From Amblyornis subalaris (taxonomy: Eukaryota > Chordata > Aves > Passeriformes > Ptilonorhynchidae), in contig JACAXG010000234.1 of NCBI GenBank assembly GCA_018881555.1, positions 310,001 through 374,000 of the forward strand: a DNA stretch of 64,000 bases, written 5' to 3'. Each line of letters begins with the position of its first letter. The stretch's first letter is position 1. The translations under genes were made by a program, and so were the position numbers. The notes below the pieces were generated by a model. It was not told the DNA's origin and did not search any database. It saw nothing but the letters and a program-made list of their open reading frames with translations. Below are positions 52,805 through 64,000 of this stretch, one piece after another.

Positions 52805-55800
52805 CCAAGTTAAACTCTCCATTTATTGGAACCTTTTACAAAAAACTCAACATTGTGCTCGTGTCGAAGGAGTGTTCCTTGTCTCTCAGTTTCTGTTGGA
52901 TTTTAAATCCCGGTGCTCAGGGCACCGTGGGCACGAGGGGAGGGCAGAGGGGCCGTGTGGCACGGGCGGGGCCGGGGCCGTGTCACCTCAGTTGTTGCTA
53001 TTTACAGCGGGAAAGGCCTCGCTCCGCGCCCGGGGGAAGCAGCACAAACTCTGGAACGGGGAAAAGGCCTTTCCCTCGGGAAAGGTGCAGCTGCCAAGAG
53101 CCCTTCCCGTCTCCTCAGGGCTGGGGTGGTGGTGGAGGCCGCGTGCCCCGGGAGCTGGGATGAATCGTACAACCAAACCTGAGCTTCGGGGTGACCCTGG
53201 GACCCACCGAGAATCCCGGGAGGACGATGGGTGGTAGCAGGAAGGATGTTCGGGATGGTGGCAGAGGCTGGAGCGCTNTCCAGAGAAGCCCCTCTCCTCC
53301 TCAGTGGTGGGGGAAAGCCTAAGGACAGCTCAGATCCTGGGGTGTCTCAGGAGCAGAAAGCTGGGCTGTGAATCCCAGGTCTGTACTCCAGGGGGTTTGG
53401 TGGTATTTGGGATGATTTGGGAATGGAGCCGCAGCAGCAGGACTGGGAGGNGACAGCACCAGCCCTGAGGATGGGGAAGATGTTCTTGCTGGCATTTCCT
53501 CATGGAATTCCATCCCTCCCAACACTGCTGCTGCCCGTGGAGCAGCCTCTTTAGCCTTTTGCCCCAAATCCTTCCCTTTTGGGGAGGGCTCAGCAAGGAG
53601 GAATCCATCCCATGCCCAGTGATCCCATCCCTGCTCCACCCATGACACACTGTGGGGGTCCTTCTAACAAAACCACGCTTTGGGCAAGGGGCCAAAGAGC
53701 CTGGGAGTAAGAACAGTTGGATTTGCTCCGCTGATCCCTGATCTGGAGTGGCCAGGAACAGAAATACACCAAGGGAAAGCAGAATTCCCAGCCTGTGGTT
53801 CCAACATCCTCACAACGCACACGGCAACGCCAACACTTCCCATCTCATCCAGGAATAACGTTTCCCTTCAGATTTTGGAAAACCAGAGCTGAGCAGTGTC
53901 TGTCTGGATAAAGTGCAATCCATGCCCCCATCATTCNGTGCTCCCATCTGGCTGGGAGGGCTGGGAAGGCAGAGCTGACCCGGGGCCTGGGCATCNCCCC
54001 CAGTGAACCACCATTAATGAGGACAGAATTAAAGCCATGGCAGAGGAGCTCAGGCCCCTTGGGAATGCTGGAGCTGGCACAGCTCCTGACAAGTCCCACA
54101 TTTCCACTCTGGGCAGGGGCAGAGAACATCCTTCCTTCCAGGGGTACCAGGGCCTCACAGGAGTCTCCGATGGAATTTTTAAGGAGACTGTGAGACTTCA
54201 CATGCTGCGTTTTGAGCATCTGATGTTAAAACAGAAAGGGAATGGAAAGGAAAAAAAAAAAGAGAGAGGAAAGGATTCCTTGATCCATGTTTTGCTGTGG
54301 TCAGTAGTGCTGGTGAAGGCACGAGCCATCGGCTCTGCTGGGAACAGGCTGCTCCTTCCCTCCCCTTCCCAAGGAGGAAGTGTCAGTGCTGATATGNAAA
54401 CCTGGTCAGAGGTGTTTGGAGAGGCCCCAAAAGGAGGAGCACGGACAGGGCTGACCTTGGGAATGAGCCCAGGAGCTGCTGCTGGACCATCCCTGCTCCC
54501 ACACACCAGAGACACAACGAGGGGGTGACATCCTGCTGCAGGGTGCTGGGATGCCGAGCTGCAACCTGGGCCAGGAAAACCAGGGACATTGACATGGATC
54601 ACACACGTGTCACCTTCCTGCCTACCCAGCAAGAGCTTCTCCAGGCTGCTTGTGAATATCTGGGATGCGCTGAGGGAGGAGAACATAAGGGCCAAGCTGT
54701 GTCCTTCCCTCCTGTCCAGCTGGGATTGAAGCAGCATGGAGCAGCAGAGGTTGGGTGATCACAGCNTTTTGCTCTGGGGGGAGACAAACCAGCTCCAAGC
54801 AATCCCAGTGGCATCTCCTGGTTCACACGATGGAAAACTCTTGTTGGGATTAACCCTCGGAGACACAGCCCAGAGCCAGGACTGAGGATGGGGTGGGGGG
54901 TTAAGGCAGTTGTGCTGAGGCCCACGGCAAACCCGACACGGGCACGTTTCGCCCTGGGATGGGGATGAGGGATGAGGCAGAGCGGGAATTGCGGCTCCGG
55001 CACACCCAGGCTGGGCTGAGCACAGGGAAGGGTCAGAGCCTCCACGAGCCTGGAGCTCTGCCAGCCCCAGCTGTGCTGCAGGTGGATCTTTCCTAAGCCC
55101 CAAACACGCTCCCTGTCTTTAGAGGATTAGCAGGATGAAGTGGGAGAAGACACTGAGACAGCAGCAACTGAACTCCCCCAGGCTGCGGGGATGACGCGGT
55201 GCCGGAGCTGGAAGGACCATCCAGGCCAACCTCGCCCCTCTCCGAGGGCTCAGGGTGGGGAGCAGAGCAGAGCAGAGCAAAGGGCTCCTCACCAGCCGAC
55301 ACCTGAGTCCTCAGTAGTAGCCACAGGGCAAGAGGAGCCAGGATNTGGTGTGTGGGAAGGGCTGGGAAGGGCTGCCCATGGGAAGAAGGATGGGGACAGC
55401 AGCGGTGACAGGAGCTGCCTTGATGCTGCACCCAAACACCTCCAGCCCGGCCTTGCTACTGTCCCCTCACATGGTCCAAAGGATCCAGAGGGGAAAATGG
55501 GGAGGGGAAAGAAAAGAAAACAAAAAAGCGCCTCACGCGGCAAATCTAAAACACTTTCATTTTAAATAACAATAATTATAATTAAAAAGAACGGCTGCCC
55601 TTGGCTAGCGAAGGGGCAGAGCCAGTGGCCAACGAGCCATTCCTCAGTGTACGATCCTAGGGAGTGTCTTTACAGGAGCCGTGGGATCCCGTTCCCTGTC
55701 CTGGGCGAGCCGCTGTGGGAGCGCAGGGAAGGAGGGGAAGTGCCCATCCCAATCCAGGCCGTCCCGTTTGCCGGCGGGAGCGAGGCTGCAGTCCACAGCA

Positions 55801-55901
55801 AACAGCCTTTTGCACTCACAGCCCCAACCAACCAGCCCCGCTCCGGCCTCTCCCGCCTCCGGCCGGAGCTACGAGCTGGGAACGTCCAGCTGCTCCCGGT
55901 T
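52805..55901 (-). other. EXTL3: Probable EXTL3 3' UTR (about 3.1 kb, end estimated)
   Basis: Sequence after the EXTL3 stop on the minus strand has no recognised repeat. The first AATAAA found on that strand is at 52827-52822. The stretch is GC-rich in parts (52900-53230) and AT-rich near 55550-55600. Long open frames on both strands reflect few stop codons in GC-rich DNA, and none resembles a known protein. A long EXTL3 3' UTR is expected from the family. The exact end is inferred. Confidence 0.5.
52822..52827 (-). terminator. Putative EXTL3 polyadenylation signal
   Basis: On the minus strand the hexamer is AATAAA, in the context CCAATAAATGG. It is followed within 30 bases by sequence where cleavage could occur. 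It is the first such hexamer downstream of the EXTL3 stop that I could find. Confidence 0.5.
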
Positions 55902-60373
<4,472 letters not shown>

Positions 60374-60529
60374 TTAGGGGCTGGGTGATCCAGCGTTTTG
60401 GCACTGCCCCTGGGATGGGGAATGCTTTCCAGCCAAAAAGCATCACGTCCCTCCAGCACCAGCTCCAGCAATTCTCCTTATCCCCAGCCATANGTGTGTA
60501 AAATCCTACTGAATTTCTCCCTCTTCCTA

Positions 60530-60790
60530 GAATCATAGAATAGAATCACNGAATATGCTGAGTTGGAAGGGACCCATAGACATCATTNATCCAACTCCTG
60601 GCCCTGCACAGACACCCCAACAATCCCACCCTGTGCCTGAGAGCGTTGTCCAAATGTTCCTGGAGCTCTGGCAGCCTTAGGGCCTGTTCCAGTGCCCAAA
60701 TACCCTCTGNGGGAAGAACCTTCTCCTAAAATCCAGCCTAACCCTCCCCTGGCACAGTTTCACACCATTCCTGACAGCCCCATCCACGCT
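60530..60790 (-). mobile_element. CR1 LINE 3' fragment, inverted
   Basis: It starts on the plus strand with 'agaatcatagaatagaatca', the reverse complement of the 8-bp-type CR1 terminal repeat. It continues with 'gttggaagggacccatagac' and 'tccaactcctggccctgcac', and the right boundary is uncertain. Confidence 0.88.
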
Positions 60791-60911
60791 NGTTCCTCTT
60801 CTCCTGCTTTTACACTTTCTGCCTGCCCTGGCTGATCCAAAGTCACTCCGTTCATCCCACACTTCCCATCCCATTCAACCCCTCCAGTCGTTTCCCTGTC
60901 TCTCCTCTGAA

Positions 60912-61207
60912 CAATTTCCATTTAAAAATTAAGTCCAGCCTGGTGAAAAGACTAAAGCGCCACGGCAATAAAACTCCATTAAATAAGATTACATTTGATC
61001 CCACAAAAAAGCCCACGCTGAAACCATTAACAGTGGAAATATTTGTATCGGGATCTGCGTGACAGCTGGGATGATTAAATTCCCATGTAAAGCCAGTCTT
61101 GGAGCTTTCATCTGTCAATAGCTCTAGGGGGATGGAATATTCGGCAGGAACACGTTAAATATTTCACTGAAGAGCCATCAAAAGCACGAACAATTTTACT
61201 GCAGGTG
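60912..61207. promoter_or_regulatory. Candidate conserved enhancer in EXTL3 intron
   Basis: This AT-rich island sits in GC-rich surroundings, bordered by CR1 copies but free of them. It is dense in developmental factor sites: CAATAAAA (60967-60974, Hox/Cdx-type), CATTAAATAA, TGACAG overlapping the E-box CAGCTG (61060-61068), GATTAA (61073-61078) and CTGTCAAT (61112-61119, TALE-type). It also keeps several CpGs. Function is inferred from composition only. Confidence 0.4.
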
Positions 61208-61523
61208 AGCAAACTGGGCAGCTCTGGCCTATGGAAAAGCAGGGCCAGAGCTGAGCCAGCAGCATTCCCATCCTGGGAGCTCTGAGGTGCCATTAGGAGN
61301 TGGCAAAAGCAGGGACAATGTCGGCACAGGAATTTGTTATCCTGCTCCCTCCCAAGGTGGAGAAGCATCACAAAACTCAGCTCAGTGTCTGGATTGGCTG
61401 AAGGGTTATCATGAGCCAGCAGATGCTCCCAGGGGTATCTTCTCTGCCTGGGAACTGCTGGAAAAGAGAGGATGCAGGAGTCATGGTGGGAATAGGGGGT
61501 GAGGAGCAAAGCAGGAGAGGAGG

Positions 61524-61980
61524 CAACTCTACACTCTGTGTTCAGCTCTGGGGTCCTCAGCACAGGAAGGACATGGACCCGCTGGAGNGAGTCCAGAGGA
61601 GTGTTCTCCTGGAGAAGAGGAGGATCCAGGGGGACTTCAGAGTCCCTTTCAGGGCCTAAAGGGGCTCCAAGAGAGCTGGAGAGGGACTTNGGACAAGGGA
61701 TAGAAGGCCAGGACAAGGGGGAATGGCTTCCCACTGCCANAGGGCAGGGTTAGATGGGATATTGGGAAGGAATTCTCCCCTGTGAGGGGTGGTGAGGCCC
61801 TGGCACAGGTTTCCCAGAGAAGCTGTGGCTGCCCCTGGATCCCTGGAAGTGTTCCAGGCCAGGTTGGATGGGNTTTGGAGCAACCTGGGATAGTGGAAGG
61901 TGTCCCTGCCCATGGCAGGGACTGGAATGGGATGATCTTTAAGGTCTCTTCCCACCCAAACCATCTGGGATTCTCCGAGT
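61524..61980 (+). mobile_element. CR1 LINE 3' fragment
   Basis: It runs from 'tgttcagctctggggtcctc' through 'ctggagaagaggaggatcca' and 'ggcctaaaggggctccaaga' to 'aaccatctgggattctccga'. It is about 455 bp and antisense to EXTL3. Confidence 0.92.
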
Positions 61981-64000
61981 CACCTGCATCAGCCTCCTGT
62001 GTGCTCCAGGNCTCAGGAAGCTGGGCTGCCATTGGGAGAAGCATCTCTGCCAGGAATGTGTCCTGTCTCCACTTGGAGACCTCAAGAGTGGGAGAATCCA
62101 CCTTTCCTCTGCGATGTTCCCCCTCAAATGTTAATGCTGCTCCTTGGGAATTATCTGCCTTCAGCTCCCACCCACTGCCCTGGGTGTGTCTCACCCACCC
62201 CAGAGGAGCCNCAACCAACCCTCCCTCTGTCCCTTTTCCTACACTGAGGTCTCAATCTCTCACCCAATGCTCCTTCTCCTGCCCTTCCATCATTTTAATG
62301 ACCACTTTTTAATGAGTTTGCCACAACTTTGTTCCTTAATGGTCTCAAGCCAAGAGCTCTGTCAAAACCCAACTAAAGATGTTCTCTCAGCAAAGCTGGA
62401 ATGCTCTGGAAAAACAGAGAGTCAGCAGTTATCATTATCCAAGGAGGTTCAAACAGTGAGGAGGACACGAAATCAGCCAGAGAACAACAAGAGACCCCAA
62501 AACATCAACAAAAACATCACCTTACCTCACACCAAACACCGAGCAGAGCATCAGCGGTAGGCCCTGCACCAAACTCCAACCCCTCCAAACTCAAAACCAC
62601 CCCAGATTGGGTCCTGCTCGCCTTATTTTGGTTATTTTGGACTTTTGTTTGGGAATACTTCTCTTTAAAACACTTTGCCATCAGCTAAGAGGCCCAGAGC
62701 TCAAAACCATGAACCTCCCGAGCAGTTCGCAAACTCCTGAGACGAGATGGAAGACCTAAAATGCCTCCAAGCACCCAACACATGCCATTAGAAGTTTCTT
62801 CTCTTTTTAGCAAATCAATTCAAGGTGATTCAGCTCCACAACATGGGATTTGTTTGACTCGAGGAGCACAAAACCCAACTCTATGAAGCCCATTTGCTCC
62901 CAGCGTTTGTTGTTAGACAAATGGATCTTAAAAAACCTTAGAGGGAACTAAACCAGAGCATAAATCCAGAGTCTGCCCAGCAATAATGTCCTTTACCTAC
63001 GTTTTAAAGTCCGTTTTTATACAGAAACACAAAAAATGCAGCAAAATCAATATCTTCCAGCAATCTCCTTGCTAGTGAGGCTTCACGCTTAAGCTTTAAA
63101 TTAAGTGTCACATATAATTTGAGGGTGAAAACATGAGGAATGTCCGTGCCCTTGGAAAAGTTTTGACAGCTCAACTTAGTGAGCTGGATTGATGCCTGGG
63201 CAAAGAGCAAACTCTGCAAGAAACCGGGTGCCTCAATGCTCACGTCAGGTCTTTGTGAGGGGGAAAAAAAGCTTGAAGGATGCCCTTAGGAGAGCTGGAT
63301 AATCTGGGGAGACGGTGAATAAGCTCTGAGGAAAAGGATCCATTTCCATCTTTCCCAAAGATGTGCCAATTCTACCCAAACGGGGCTGGGGGAAGAGAGC
63401 GGAGTGGGATGGGGACACCACGCGCTCCCTTTCGCCGTCCAGCTGGGAATTACGGGGCTGGAGAGGTGGGAGCCAAACGCAGCTGCCTCTTCCTCCTGGA
63501 GAGCTGACCTCCATCTGCGCTTNCAAGCGAAAAGCAGAGAGCTCCTGCCAGCGCAGTCCTCCAGGGAGGCTGCGGATTTACGGCNCTGTCAATCCCTTCT
63601 CCTGGCACCAACTCGGAACGTTTATTAGTGAGACTCCATGGAGNAAAGTCTCCTGCTTTGCAGGGCAGCGGCTCCGGGGCTGTGTCCTTTTCCTTGCTGC
63701 TGTTCCAAGGATGGATCCACGGCCGGAGCAAAGCCCTCTGCAAAACTCAGCANTGACCTCTGGGGTGGGATCTGTCAGGACCTCACCCACAGGAAAGCTC
63801 CCAACAAGGACCTTCATTGAGAAACAGGCAGGATTCAGATCCTCTCCATGAAAAAAAGGGATAACACATCTCCCANATCATGAGTGACCAGTCTGACCAT
63901 CCCAAACTTGGGACTTGGCTCCAGCAGTGCCACCGTTGTCCCCACTCATCAAGGAACGCAAGATTGGCACACTGGGGAGATGATGATCTCCATCCCACCC

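Noticed and set aside
51667..53163. 498-codon plus-strand open frame, the longest in the window
   Set aside because: It lies over the intergenic gap and the antisense of the EXTL3 3' UTR, in stop-poor GC-rich DNA. Other frames there are also long. It has no recognisable domain, looks compositionally like random translation and contains N bases.

Overview
The window is vertebrate nuclear DNA and almost certainly avian. It holds two multi-exon genes with GT-AG introns and long, non-coding introns. It carries many copies of the CR1 LINE 3' end and one degraded LTR of a type I recognise from bird genomes. It has no prokaryotic features. A songbird is plausible from the LTR type, but the sequence does not settle the species. 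About 140 isolated single N bases are scattered through it, none of them in a recognised exon.

Positions 3616-48128 on the + strand carry thirteen exons of INTS9 (Integrator complex subunit 9). They encode residues 88-658 of a protein that, joined to the missing 87 N-terminal residues, would be 658 residues long, the same as human INTS9. The first exons lie to the left of the window. All splice phases agree. The 3' UTR probably ends near 48.68 kb. The largest introns are 35525-45536, 22269-29325 and 14549-19849. They contain CR1 fragments, one ERV LTR remnant, an older CR1 copy that keeps a reverse-transcriptase motif, and several AT-rich blocks that look like conserved non-coding elements.

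Positions 48.7-52.8 kb are the gap between the two convergent genes. Its most distinctive feature is a minisatellite with a 31-bp unit (50700-50945).

Positions 52.8-60.3 kb on the - strand carry the last four coding exons of EXTL3 (exostosin-like 3) and a probable 3.1-kb 3' UTR. The exons encode the C-terminal 203 residues (717-919 in human numbering), which include the GT64 DXD motif. The rest of the protein lies beyond 64 kb. Positions 60323-64000 are intron, with CR1 copies and a strong candidate enhancer at 60912-61207.

The tail-to-tail order INTS9 > < EXTL3 is the same as in the human 8p21 region. The two genes do not act in one pathway: INTS9 works in nuclear RNA processing and EXTL3 in heparan sulfate synthesis. 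I found no CRISPR array, tRNA, rRNA, convincing small RNA gene or unknown protein-coding system. The points of interest are candidate regulatory elements, repeat fossils, the minisatellite and local composition anomalies.
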